Made by a program: the position numbers and the translations under genes. This document shows, in pieces, positions 9,592-19,800 of a DNA stretch of 64,000 nt. The notes below the pieces were generated by a model. That model was given only the letters and a program-made list of their open reading frames with translations. It searched no databases and was not told where the DNA came from. How positions within the stretch are numbered: the stretch's first letter is position 1; every line of letters starts with the position of its first letter. Source of the stretch: an uncultured Alphaproteobacteria bacterium. GTDB lineage: Bacteria; Pseudomonadota; Alphaproteobacteria; Puniceispirillales; UBA1172. Location of the stretch: NCBI GenBank assembly GCA_958431225.1, contig OY288107.1, positions 2,011,501 to 2,075,500 of the forward strand. The letters run 5' to 3'.

Positions 9592-11048
9592 AACCTGAAA
9601 TTCTAGTCGTTGATGATGAACCCGATATCCGCGCCATGGTGCGCCTGATTTTAGAGGATGAGGGCTATGCCGTGCGCGAGGCGGAAAATGCCGAAACTGC
9701 GCGCGATGAACTCACGAGCAAACCGCCGGCGTTAGTCATCCTTGATATTTGGATGCGGAAATCGGATATGGATGGGCTTGAATTGCAAAAATGGGTGCGC
9801 CGCTATTACCCGGATATGCCGGCGATTATGATCTCAGGTCACGGCAACATTGAAACCGCCGTGCAAGCCATGAAAGACGGCGCGTTTGATTTTGTGGAAA
9901 AGCCGTTCAAATCCGACCAATTATTGTTATTATGCGCGCGCGCCCTCGCCAATGCCAAGCGGGAGGCGGAACATAGCGAGTTAAAACGGCGCAGCAATCT
10001 GTCCGAGGAGTTGATTGGCACATCCCCGGCGATAGTCGCGCTCAAACAGACCATCGCCAAGGTCGCCCCGAGCAATAGCCGTATTTTCATCACCGGACCT
10101 TCGGGGGCGGGCAAAGCGTTGCTCGCGCGCCATATTCACGCCCAAAGCACGCGGGCGGAGGGGCGGTTTATTGTGGTGAATTGCGCGCTATTGTCGCCTG
10201 AACGCGCTTTGATTGATTTATTCGGTTCCGAAACCGGCAAGGATGGCAAGCGGGTGGTCGGGCTGTTTGAACAAGCCCATAATGGCACACTCTATTTTGA
10301 TGAAGTGTGCGACCTACCCCTAGAAACCCAAGCGCGCCTGTTGCGGAGTCTGCAAGATCAAGGCTTTCGGCGGTTAGGCGGGGCTTCGGATGTAGAATTA
10401 GATGTGCGCCTCATCAGTGCATCCTCGCGCGATGTGCAGAGCGCAATGGCACAAGGTAAATTCCGCGAAGACCTATTTTACCGCCTAAGCGTCGTGCCGA
10501 TTGCCGTGCCGCCCTTATCACGCCGGCGCGAGGATATTGCCGCATTGGCGAAGCATTTTCTCAAAAATCGCCTAAAGAATGATGGGCAGAATCTTGGTCA
10601 AGGCGGGGGCGGGCGCAAATTGGAATTCGCGCCGTCTAGTTTGGCATTATTAGAATCCTACGCTTGGCCGGGAAATATCACGCAGTTGCGTAATATGATT
10701 GACTGGTTGGTGATTATGGTGAATCGTGATAGCAAAATGATTGAACCCGATGACCTGCCGGCGGAAATATCGGGCAAAATCATTGGAAATACGAAAGGCG
10801 AAACCACAGATGGCAGAAATACGGGGGAGGCGCAGAATACCGCGAGTTTGACATTAAAAGAAGCCCGCGAGCAATTTGAAACCCAATATCTACTATCGCA
10901 ATTAGAACGTTTTGATGGCAATATAGCCAAAACAGCGCAGTTCATCGGCATGGAAAGGTCGGCTTTACATCGTAAGTTGAAAAATTTAGACATTCAGTTA
11001 AAAGAGGGGCAGCTAGAAGAAACAAAAGATGGGGAGGAGACAACATGA
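9588..11048 (+). CDS. ntrX: response regulator NtrX
   Basis: 486 aa. It has a receiver domain with D53 as phospho-acceptor, an AAA+ domain and a C-terminal Fis-type helix-turn-helix (AKTAQFIGMERSALHRKL). The GAFTGA loop needed for sigma-54 contact is missing: the segment reads FGSETGKDGKRVVGLFEQ. This is typical of NtrX and indicates sigma-54-independent regulation. Walker A is GPSGAGKAL and Walker B LYFDEVCD. A tail of about 13 mostly charged residues follows the HTH. ATGA overlaps join it to ntrY and trkA. Confidence 0.95.
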   Translation: MKPEILVVDDEPDIRAMVRLILEDEGYAVREAENAETARDELTSKPPALVILDIWMRKSDMDGLELQKWVRRYYPDMPAIMISGHGNIETAVQAMKDGAFDFVEKPFKSDQLLLLCARALANAKREAEHSELKRRSNLSEELIGTSPAIVALKQTIAKVAPSNSRIFITGPSGAGKALLARHIHAQSTRAEGRFIVVNCALLSPERALIDLFGSETGKDGKRVVGLFEQAHNGTLYFDEVCDLPLETQARLLRSLQDQGFRRLGGASDVELDVRLISASSRDVQSAMAQGKFREDLFYRLSVVPIAVPPLSRRREDIAALAKHFLKNRLKNDGQNLGQGGGGRKLEFAPSSLALLESYAWPGNITQLRNMIDWLVIMVNRDSKMIEPDDLPAEISGKIIGNTKGETTDGRNTGEAQNTASLTLKEAREQFETQYLLSQLERFDGNIAKTAQFIGMERSALHRKLKNLDIQLKEGQLEETKDGEETT

Positions 11049-12427
11049 AAATCGTGATTTGCGGGGCAGGGCAGGTCGGCTTCAGCATCGCCGGACACCT
11101 ATCCGAAGAAGACAACGATATCACCATCATTGACGAAAGCGATGAGCTGATTCAGCGTGTCACCGACCATCACAATGTGCGGGGGGTCATCGGTGTGCCG
11201 TCGCACCCGGATATTTTGGCGGAGGCAGATGTTGGCAATGCCGATATGCTCATCGCCGTGACGCCCTCGGATGAAATCAATATGGTGGCGTGTCAAGTCG
11301 CGCATTCCATCTATCGCACGCCTCTAAAAATCGCCCGCCTGCATGCCAGCAGTTATCTTGACCCCAGCATCGCCGATTTATTTTCCTCCGAAAATCTACC
11401 CATAGACCATATCATCTCGCCGGAGGTGGAATTATCGCAAGCGGTTCTGCGGCGATTGAAAGTGCCCGGGGCGTTTGATGTCGGCTATATGTGCGATGAT
11501 AAGATTCGCATCATCGGCGTCAAATGCACCGAACATTGCCCGATATTAGGCTCACCCATACGCTATTTGGTGGATTTATTTGATGATTTGCAAATGAGCA
11601 TCGTCGCCATTTTGCGGGGCAATGAGGTCATCGTGCCCCGCGATGGCAGTGATAAAATCATGGAAGGCGACCAAGTCTATTTCGTTTGTGAGGAAACGCA
11701 TCTAGTGCGTGCCATGGCATCCTTTGGGCATGAAGAACGCGAAAGCCGGCGTATTTTAATCGCCGGCTCAGGGCGCATTGGCACATTGGTGGCAAATGCC
11801 GTGCATTTGAGCATTGATAAACCCCACCAGACCATCATAGAAATCAACCGCGACATTGCCCGCGAAGCGGCATTGAACCTGCCCCAACAAATCACCATCA
11901 TTCACGGCGATGCGCTTGACCCGGATATTCTTTCGGAGGGCGGGGTGGAGGATGTGGATACATTCATTGCTGTCACCGATGATGATGAGGTCAATGTGCT
12001 GTCATCGTTGTTGGCACGGCGATTCGGGGCGGCGCATGTGGTGACGCTCATAAAAATGCCGAGTTTCGTGCCACTGATTTCCACGCTAGGGGTGGATTCG
12101 GTCATCAATCCCCCCGCCATCACGGTATCCAGTATTTTAGAACACGTACGCCGAGGGCGCGTACGCGACATCCACACCATCCTTGAAGAAAAAGGCGAGG
12201 TGATGGAGATTGAAGCCCTAGCCTCATCATCATTGGTAGGGACGCCGTTGCGTTCAGCCAAATTGCCGAAAGGCGCGATGGTGGGGGCGGTATTGCGCGG
12301 GGACGAATTCCTCACCCCAAGCGGAGATACCATCATCCAGCCCAGCGACAAAGTGATTCTATTTGTGGCAAGGGGCTATATCAATGAGGTAGAAAAAATG
12401 CTTTCTGTGGGGGTAGATTACTTCTGA
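11045..12427 (+). CDS. trkA: Trk potassium uptake regulator TrkA
   Basis: 460 aa peripheral membrane subunit of Trk K+ channels. Two tandem RCK units each have a Rossmann NAD-binding domain: VICGAGQVGFSIAGHL at residues 3-18 and ILIAGSGRIGTLVA near 235-248. Each is followed by an RCK_C domain. No trkH/ktrB channel gene is in the window. The position after ntrX and before hfq is the classical alphaproteobacterial order. The start forms an ATGA overlap with ntrX. Confidence 0.95.
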   Translation: MKIVICGAGQVGFSIAGHLSEEDNDITIIDESDELIQRVTDHHNVRGVIGVPSHPDILAEADVGNADMLIAVTPSDEINMVACQVAHSIYRTPLKIARLHASSYLDPSIADLFSSENLPIDHIISPEVELSQAVLRRLKVPGAFDVGYMCDDKIRIIGVKCTEHCPILGSPIRYLVDLFDDLQMSIVAILRGNEVIVPRDGSDKIMEGDQVYFVCEETHLVRAMASFGHEERESRRILIAGSGRIGTLVANAVHLSIDKPHQTIIEINRDIAREAALNLPQQITIIHGDALDPDILSEGGVEDVDTFIAVTDDDEVNVLSSLLARRFGAAHVVTLIKMPSFVPLISTLGVDSVINPPAITVSSILEHVRRGRVRDIHTILEEKGEVMEIEALASSSLVGTPLRSAKLPKGAMVGAVLRGDEFLTPSGDTIIQPSDKVILFVARGYINEVEKMLSVGVDYF

Positions 12428-12523
12428 TGTATCCATCATACTGACCTTTAGCATGATTGGGTTGCGTTAAAGAAATCGGTAATACAACCTTTCACTAAGC
12501 ACACAACAAGATAGGAAAAAGAA

Positions 12524-12775
12524 ATGGCACAGGATAAAAACAACCATACGATGTTACAGGAAACTTTCTTGAACACCATAAGAAAGGACCACACGCCGGT
12601 AACCGTATTCCTCGTGAGTGGGGTAAAATTGCAAGGCATTGTGACGTGGTTTGATAGTTTCACATTATTGCTGAAACGCGACCAGCACGTGCAGTTGGTG
12701 TATAAACACGCCATCGCCAGCATCATGCCTTCAACACCGCTATCCTTATACGACCAGCCTGAAGACGAACAATAG
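12524..12775 (+). CDS. hfq: RNA chaperone Hfq
   Basis: 83 aa Sm-like hexamer subunit. It promotes pairing of small RNAs with mRNAs. Sm1 is seen in [15 protein letters not shown], followed by [11 protein letters not shown], and Sm2 is [13 protein letters not shown] (usual YKHAISTI). The N-terminal [11 protein letters not shown] forms the proximal RNA-binding helix. A 96-nt gap separates it from trkA and a purine-rich GGAAAAAGAA precedes the ATG, so it probably has its own promoter. Its usual partner hflX is not downstream but lies at about 21 kb. Confidence 0.97.
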   Translation: MAQDKNNHTMLQETFLNTIRKDHTPVTVFLVSGVKLQGIVTWFDSFTLLLKRDQHVQLVYKHAIASIMPSTPLSLYDQPEDEQ

Positions 12776-12814
12776 GGCGGGTTTTATAGGGCGCGACTCA
12801 TGGGGCTCTGCGGC

Positions 12815-13639
12815 TCATAGAGTCTTAGCCTCCACCCACCAAGCCTCCAGCTGTTCTAATGAGCAGTCTTGGAGGCGGGTGTTGTGGGCTTTGGCTTGGT
12901 CTTCTATATGGGCGAAGCGCGCAGTGAATTTGGCGTTGGTGGCGGCGAGGGCGGATTCGGGGTTTATGTTGAGTTTGCGCGCGAGATTTACCACGGCGAA
13001 TAGCATATCGCCGACCTCGCCTGCTAATGCGTCGGCGTTTTGTGCGTTTAGTTCGGCTTCAACCTCGTCAATTTCTTCGCGCAATTTGGCTAAAACCGCA
13101 CGGGGTTCATCCCAATCAAAGCCGACCCGTGCCGCGCGTTTTTGCAATTTCCGTGCGCGCATCATCGGCGGTAGGGTGGTGGCGATGCCGTCTAGGGTGC
13201 GTGTGTGTCCTTTGGCTGTGCGCTCGTTTGCTTTCAATTCTTCCCATTGTTCATGCACAGCTTTAGAATCGGAGGGGGCGGCAGTATTGCTAGTGCTATC
13301 GCCAAAAATATGCGGGTGGCGGTTGAGCATTTTCTGGCTGATGGCGGTGGCAATGGCACCGAGATCAAAATTCCCCGCTTCGCTAGCAATCTGTGCCTGA
13401 AACACAATCTGTAATAGCAAATCGCCTAACTCATCACAGAATGCGTCCATATCCCCCAACGCCACAGATTCGGCAACTTCATAGGCTTCTTCAATCGTAT
13501 AGGGGGCAATGCTCGCATGCGTTTGCGCAACATCCCACGCACAGCCAGTTTCAGGGTCGCGCAGACGCCGCATGATGCCCACGAGTTCTAGGATCTGCTG
13601 GGCAATTTTCGCATCAGAATTTTTTGTTGAATCAGGCAT
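12815..13639 (-). CDS. mazG: nucleoside triphosphate pyrophosphohydrolase MazG
   Basis: 274 aa with two MazG domains, matching the E. coli-type house-cleaning enzyme that hydrolyses (d)NTPs and affects ppGpp levels. The first domain has YTIEEAYEV and the acidic DELGDLLLQIVF, and the second LREEIDEVEAEL and GEVGDMLFAVVNLAR. These supply the EExxE plus ExxD metal sites. ATG 13639 is preferred; the open frame extends to a TTG at 13657. It converges on hfq with a 39-nt gap that contains an imperfect GACTC/GAGTC hairpin but no T-run. Confidence 0.95.
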   Translation of the reverse strand: MPDSTKNSDAKIAQQILELVGIMRRLRDPETGCAWDVAQTHASIAPYTIEEAYEVAESVALGDMDAFCDELGDLLLQIVFQAQIASEAGNFDLGAIATAISQKMLNRHPHIFGDSTSNTAAPSDSKAVHEQWEELKANERTAKGHTRTLDGIATTLPPMMRARKLQKRAARVGFDWDEPRAVLAKLREEIDEVEAELNAQNADALAGEVGDMLFAVVNLARKLNINPESALAATNAKFTARFAHIEDQAKAHNTRLQDCSLEQLEAWWVEAKTL

Positions 13640-13715
13640 TGCACTTCGTTCTATCAATTTTTATGAATTGGTGCTACATGTAACGCCTATGAGGAAATAA
13701 AAGTTAGGTTAGATT

Positions 13716-14408
13716 ATGAGCAAAATTATGTGGCTCCATCTGCGTCAGTGGTTTTTTTCGGGGATTCTGATCACCGCCCCCCTAGCCTTGACGATTTATA
13801 TCACGTGGTCGCTGGTGACGTTTATTGACGCACAAGTGTCGGGGTTGATTCCCGTGTGGCTCAATCCACAAACCTATGTGGGCTTTCCGTTGCCGGGGAT
13901 TGGCTTGTTGATTGCGGCGGTGTGTTTTATCATTATCGGTGCATTGACGGCGGGGATTATTGGGCGGATGTTGCTGTCGTCTTTTGACCATGTGACGAGG
14001 CGGGTGCCATTAGTGCGTTCGCTTTATGGGGCGTCTAAACAAATCTTAGAAACCATCATGGCGAATCAATCCGAGGCGTTTCGTGAGGTGGTGTTGGTGG
14101 AATATCCCCGCCGCGGCGTGTGGGCGATAGGCTTTGTCACCGGCACCACCAAAGGCGAGGTGCAGGCACTATCCCAAGAAAACCTCATCAATGTATTCGT
14201 GCCGACAACGCCTAATCCGACTTCGGGCTTTTTGCTGTTTTTTGAACGCAAAGACACCATATCTTTGGATATGAGCGTAGAAGAAGCCGTGAAAATGGTC
14301 GTTTCCGGCGGTATCGTTACGCCCCCTGACCGCCGCCAAAACCGCGAGACATTTTCGCTTTCGGATATGGGAAAAGCACCGAGAGGCGGGTCTTCATCCC
14401 CCAGCTAA
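13716..14408 (+). CDS. DUF502 family membrane protein
   Basis: 230 aa. Two strong transmembrane segments, about residues 12-35 (SGILITAPLALTIYIT) and 59-85, are followed by the DUF502 signature VPLVRSLYGASKQI and VVLVEYPRRGVWAIGFVTG. Next comes NVFVPTTPNPTSGFLLF. No biochemical role is established for the family. The C-terminal 20 residues are Arg/Ser/Gly-rich. It is divergent from mazG (76-nt gap) and its 3' end overlaps recG by 15 nt on the other strand. Confidence 0.9.
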   Translation: MSKIMWLHLRQWFFSGILITAPLALTIYITWSLVTFIDAQVSGLIPVWLNPQTYVGFPLPGIGLLIAAVCFIIIGALTAGIIGRMLLSSFDHVTRRVPLVRSLYGASKQILETIMANQSEAFREVVLVEYPRRGVWAIGFVTGTTKGEVQALSQENLINVFVPTTPNPTSGFLLFFERKDTISLDMSVEEAVKMVVSGGIVTPPDRRQNRETFSLSDMGKAPRGGSSSPS

Positions 14409-16505
14409 GTAAGCAACGGCGCGGTCGCGTTCAAATAATGCCATCAAAATGCGCTGGGCTTGGTGCTGTTCTGCCGTGAGGGTGCTGTCGGTTTTGATAA
14501 TATCTTGGGCTTGGTTGTGGGCTAGGCTGAGTAGGTCTTCGTGATAGGCTAGATTGGCGAGCATGAATTCGGGGTCGCCCGATTGTTTTTCGCCTAGAAC
14601 CTCCCCGGGTCCGCGCAAGCGCATATCTTCGGTGGCGATGCGGAAACCATCATTGCTCTCACGCATAATCGCCAATCGCGCCCGCGCCACTTCCCCCAAA
14701 GGCGCACGATAGAGCAGAACGCACGACGATTGCGCCCCGCCCCGCCCGACACGCCCGCGTAATTGATGGAGCTGTGCCAAGCCAAAACGTTCGGCGGATT
14801 CGATAATCATAATGCTGGCTTCGGGGATATCCACGCCGACCTCTATCAGGCTCGTTGCGACCAATAAATGCGTTGTGCCATGGCGGAATGCGTGCATGGC
14901 GTCCTCGCGCGCATCGCTTTTCATGCGTCCGTGCAGGAGGCGCGGATTGAGGGCGGGCAGGCTTGCGGATAATTCGGTAAAACGTGCCTCGGCGGCGGCG
15001 ACATCAATTTTGTCGGATTCTTCAATGAGGGGACAAACCCAATAGACTTTCTGCGTGGGCGAGGCGGTTTGGCGGAGGCGCGCGACCACATCATCAATGC
15101 GCGCAATCGGCATAGCCGTGGTGGTAATCGGCGCCCGCCCCGCCGGTTTTTCATCCAATATAGAATTATCCAAATCCCCATAAGCCGTCATCGCCAGACT
15201 GCGCGGTATAGGCGTTGCCGTCATCGCCAACACATCCACCGCACTGCCCTTATCCCCCAAAATTAACCGTTGGCGCACACCGAAACGATGCTGTTCATCA
15301 ATCACCACCAGTCCCAAATCGTGAAACTGCGTTTTTTCGGCAATGAGCGCGTGGGTGCCGATAATCACCCGCGCCCCGCCCTCCGCAATGGCACTATGCG
15401 CCTCGCGGGTTTCTTTGGCTTTCATGCGTCCCACCAATAGGCACGGCTTGATTCCTAGGGGTTCTAGCATTTTGCTGATGCTGTCATGATGTTGGCGGGC
15501 TAGGATTTCGGTGGGGGCGATGATGGCTGCTTGTGCGCCAGATTCGACGACATTGAGCATCGCCATCACTGCAACCAAAGTTTTCCCTGACCCAACATCG
15601 CCTTGCAACAACCGCAACATGCGTTTTTCGGTGGTTTGGTCGGCGGAAATTTCGCCAATGACGCGGGTCTGTGCTTGGGTGAGGGCGAAGGGGATTGTGT
15701 CCAACAATTTCTGCCGTAATTCCCCAGCCCCAGCAAAAACACGCCCTTTGCCTTGGGTGCTAGATACACGCACCATCGCCAAAGCCAGCTGATTCGCCAG
15801 CAATTCATCATAGGCAAGGCGCATGCGTATCGGATGTTCCGGGTGCAATTCCGCCTCCTGCGTCGGGCGGTGGAGTGCGCGCATTGCAACATCCCAATCC
15901 TCCCAACCAAAACGCGTTTTAATATCGGCATCAATCCATTCAGGCAAGGACGGCACGAGGTCTAAGGCGGCGGCGATGGCTTTGTTGAGGGGCTTTGCCG
16001 TCAGTCCGGCGGTGAGGGCGTAAATCGGCTCATTTTTGGGGATTTCTTCCAATGTTGCCGTGATATAATCGGGGTGGGCGATTTGCAATTTTTGCTGATA
16101 CCATTCCGCCCGCCCGCTAACATAACGCGGCTGATTTAAGGGCAGGGCGCGCGCAAGGTAATCGCCTTTCGCATGGAAAAACACCAATTCCACCTGTCCG
16201 CCATCATGGTCGCAAAATACGCGGGTAGGGCGGCGGCTATTTCTGTCGGCGGGCCTGTCGTGGCGGGTGGGGGTGAGCAAAAGCGTCACCACCTCGCCAT
16301 CCTTAATCACCGCCAGATTTTCACGCAAATGACGGCGGATGAGGCTATGGGGGGCGTGGCGGGTCAAATCAATGACATAATCACCGATGCGCTTGCCGAT
16401 AATTTTTGACAGGCGCCCGCCGATGCCCTTGAGCGTATCAACCCCGCGAAATAGCGGATAAAGCACCTCTTGGCGCGCAAATTTACGATAACCCGTTTCC
16501 ATCAT
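14394..16505 (-). CDS. recG: ATP-dependent DNA helicase RecG
   Basis: About 703 aa superfamily-2 helicase that reverses stalled forks and branch-migrates recombination intermediates. The N-terminal wedge region has TLKGIGGRLSKIIGK. The motor has motif I LQGDVGSGKT, motif Ia APTEILARQH, the DEQHRFG box (VIDEQHRFGVRQR), TATPIPRSLA and motif VI QLRGRVGRG. ATG 16505 (or 16502) is favoured because RecG proteins start shortly before LYPLF; an in-frame GTG at 16568 would add 21 residues. It is divergent from sdhE. Confidence 0.96.
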   Translation of the reverse strand: MMETGYRKFARQEVLYPLFRGVDTLKGIGGRLSKIIGKRIGDYVIDLTRHAPHSLIRRHLRENLAVIKDGEVVTLLLTPTRHDRPADRNSRRPTRVFCDHDGGQVELVFFHAKGDYLARALPLNQPRYVSGRAEWYQQKLQIAHPDYITATLEEIPKNEPIYALTAGLTAKPLNKAIAAALDLVPSLPEWIDADIKTRFGWEDWDVAMRALHRPTQEAELHPEHPIRMRLAYDELLANQLALAMVRVSSTQGKGRVFAGAGELRQKLLDTIPFALTQAQTRVIGEISADQTTEKRMLRLLQGDVGSGKTLVAVMAMLNVVESGAQAAIIAPTEILARQHHDSISKMLEPLGIKPCLLVGRMKAKETREAHSAIAEGGARVIIGTHALIAEKTQFHDLGLVVIDEQHRFGVRQRLILGDKGSAVDVLAMTATPIPRSLAMTAYGDLDNSILDEKPAGRAPITTTAMPIARIDDVVARLRQTASPTQKVYWVCPLIEESDKIDVAAAEARFTELSASLPALNPRLLHGRMKSDAREDAMHAFRHGTTHLLVATSLIEVGVDIPEASIMIIESAERFGLAQLHQLRGRVGRGGAQSSCVLLYRAPLGEVARARLAIMRESNDGFRIATEDMRLRGPGEVLGEKQSGDPEFMLANLAYHEDLLSLAHNQAQDIIKTDSTLTAEQHQAQRILMALFERDRAVAYLAGG

Positions 16506-16580
16506 ATTTGATTCATACGCTATATTTTTACGCTTGGCTATGCTATCCCCCAATGCACCCCCCAACACGAGGAACTAGTT

Positions 16581-16847
16581 ATGGACGCGAAACGCAAGAA
16601 AACATTGCGGTTAATTTATCAATCATGCTATCGGGGCGTTAAGGAATTGGATGTGTTGCTGTGTCCTTTTGCGCGCGCGGAATTGGCGGAATTTGACGCA
16701 AAAACCCTTGCTAGTTATGAAGATTTGCTGGCATTAGACGACACCAGCCTCTGGCAGATTTTGAGCCGTCAGAAACCGCCACCCGAAACCCTAAACCCCA
16801 CGGCACTGAACCGCTTATTTGCTTATTTAGATGCCCGCCATCCCTAA
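16581..16847 (+). CDS. sdhE: succinate dehydrogenase flavinylation factor SdhE (DUF339)
   Basis: 88 aa small helical protein of the SdhE/Sdh5 family that helps attach FAD covalently to SdhA. It shows the RG motif (SCYRGVKELDVLL) and LASYEDLLALDDTSLW. The family is usually 80-95 aa. In alphaproteobacteria it typically lies between recG and mfd, as here. It is followed 1 nt after its stop by ATG 16849 of mfd (or overlapped by an ATG at 16831), so the two are probably coupled. Confidence 0.93.
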   Translation: MDAKRKKTLRLIYQSCYRGVKELDVLLCPFARAELAEFDAKTLASYEDLLALDDTSLWQILSRQKPPPETLNPTALNRLFAYLDARHP

Positions 16848-16848
16848 T

Positions 16849-19800
16849 ATGACCCCCGCCTTTCTGCCCCCATTGCCAAGCCCAACCGCCACCACCCCGC
16901 TTGCCATTAGCGGTGTGGCGCATGGCGTTGATGTGTTGCTGATGGCACAGCTCGGGCGCACAGAATCCGCCCCGATTATCCATATCAGCGTCAATGATGC
17001 AGCCATGGCGGAACTAGAATCGGGACTCATCACCATGGGGCTAGACCCCACCCGCATTTATCGGTTTCCGGCGTGGGATTGCCTGCCCTTTGACCGCGTA
17101 TCGCCTAGCCCGCATCTAGTGGGGCAACGCATCAAAACACTGGCACAATGCGCCGCCACCCCGTCCCAATCTACTATCATCCTCACCACCATCAACGCAT
17201 GGCTACAAAAAGTGCCACCCCCCGCCTATTTCAAGCAAGGGCAGTTTGCATTGGCGGTGGGGGCAAGCCTCAACCTAGCCGATTTCACCGCCTATGCCGA
17301 AGCCAACGCCTATCACCGCACCAACACCGTGCGTGAGACCGGCGAATATGCGGTGCGGGGGAGCATCATTGATGTGTTCCCAACAGGCAGTGCCAATCCC
17401 ATCCGCCTCGACCGCTTTGGTGATGACATTGAAAGCATCAAGGAATTTGACCCGGAAACGCAAAGAAGCATAGGGGCAATCACCTCCATAACACTTTACC
17501 CGGTCAGCGAATTGCCCATGGATAGCGACAGCATCAGCCGTTTTCGCCAGCAATACATCGCGCATTTCGGCGGACAAGCCAGCCGTGATGCGCTTTATCA
17601 AATGACCTCAACCGGCACAAGGGTAGGCGGGGCGGAACATTACCTACCGCTATTCCACGAAAATCTAGTGCATTTTAGCACATATCTGCAAGACCCGTTA
17701 GTGGTGTTAGCGCATGAATGGCAGAGTGCCTACAGCGCGCGCATGGAACAGATGCACGATTTTTACGAGGCACGGCTAGCGCGTATGGACGATGAAGACA
17801 GCATCCGCCCCTTGCCCATAGACGCGCTTTACCTTGATGCGAAAGCTTTTGAGGCGGGGCTTAAAAATTTCCACCGTATCACTTTCAGCACCTTTAACCA
17901 AGAAATCAGCAACAATGGCGAACAAATTGAACTCAAAACAAAAAAAGGTATTTTGTTTCATCAAGACAAGGTCAAGCATGGCGGCGATTCCATCGCGCAT
18001 TTACGCAATATGTTAGGCAATTTCCCGCCCCAACAAGCCATCCTCATCGCCGCCGCTAGTGCCGGGGGCAGGGAGCGCATCGCCACCCGCCTCACGGAAC
18101 ACGACCTCAACCGCCCCATCCACCTGATGCAAAATTGGGACGACATAAAACCCGACAGCATCAACATTTTCATCTGGGTTTTGGCGAGTGGCTTTATTCT
18201 GCCAAATCTCGCCGTCATCACCGAACAGGATATTTACGGCACCCGCCTGACCCGCCCCCAAGGCAAACGCAAACGTGCCGAACATTTTCTCCAAGAAGTA
18301 TCCAGCCTCAGCAACGGCGATTTGGTGGTGCATAGCGAGCATGGCATCGGGCGGTATGATGGCTTGGAAACCCTGACCGTTTCTAATGCCGAGCATGATT
18401 GCCTGCTTTTGACTTATGCGGGGGGCGACCGCCTTTATTTGCCGGTTGAGAATATAGATTTGCTATCACGCTACGGGCAGAGCCATGATGAGCCGGTGCT
18501 AGACAGGCTAGGGGGGGTGGCGTGGCAAGCCAAAAAAGCCCGCGTCAAAAAACGCATCCGCGATATTGCCGGCGCGCTCATCAAAACCGCCGCCATGCGC
18601 CAAACCGCTAACACTGGCGATTATGAAATTGACCCCGCCAGTTATGGTGAATTCTGCCAAGGCTTCACCTATGCCGAAACCGACGACCAGCTGGACGCCA
18701 TCAACGATACTTTGGGCGATATGCGTTCGGGGCGGGCGATGGATAGGCTCATCTGTGGGGATGTAGGTTTTGGCAAGACCGAGGTGGCTTTGCGCGCGGC
18801 TTTTGTTGCGGTCATGGCGGGGTATCAAGTGGCGGTGGTTGCACCGACAACCTTATTAGCCCGCCAACATGGAAAATTATTTACCGAACGTTTCAAAAGT
18901 TTTGGCGTATCCATCGGCGTATTGTCGCGCATGACCAAAGCGGGGGAGGCTTCGCGCATCAAAAAACAACTCGCAAGCGGCGATTGTCGGCTCGTCATCG
19001 GCACCCACGCACTCCTTTCCAAAACCATCAAATTTAATCATCTAGGGCTGATGATTGTTGATGAGGAACAGCATTTTGGCGTCAGCCAAAAAGAACGGCT
19101 GAAATCTCTGCGCGGGGATATTCATGTTTTGACCCTTACCGCCACGCCCATCCCGCGCACCTTGCAGATGGCGTTATCGGGGGTGCGTGATATGTCTATC
19201 ATTGCCACGCCGCCGATAGACCGCCTCGCCATTCGCACTTCGGTGGGGGCGTGGGATCATGTGGTGTTAGCCGAAGCCATCCGCCGCGAACGCCATCGCG
19301 GGGGGCAGATTTTCTGTGTTAGTCCGCGCATTGATTATCTAGGGCGTGTCTATGACCGCTTGCTAGAAATGGCGGGGGATGCGCGGATTCTCACCGCCCA
19401 CGGACAGATGCCGCCGGCGGAATTGGATGCGGTGATGAATCGTTTTGGCGATGGCGAGGCGGAAATTCTGCTCGCCACCAATATCATCGAATCGGGGATT
19501 GATATCCCGTCCGCCAACACCATGATTATCCACCGTGCCGATTTATTCGGGTTGGCACAGCTTTATCAATTAAGGGGGCGTATTGGGCGGGGTGCTGTGC
19601 GCGCTTATGCTTACCTGACCACCGAATCGGGGCGGAAATTGACGCCATCGGCACAGCAACGGCTTGAAGTCATGCAGACGCTAGATGCGTTGGGGGCGGG
19701 ATTCACGCTGGCTTCGTATGATCTAGATATTCGCGGGGGCGGGAATTTGCTGGGCGATGAACAATCGGGGCATATCCGTGAAGTCGGTGTAGAACTATAC

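Noticed and set aside
12797..12826. GACTC/GAGTC hairpin between hfq and mazG as a terminator
   Set aside because: Imperfect stem with a long loop and no T-run; part lies inside the mazG end.
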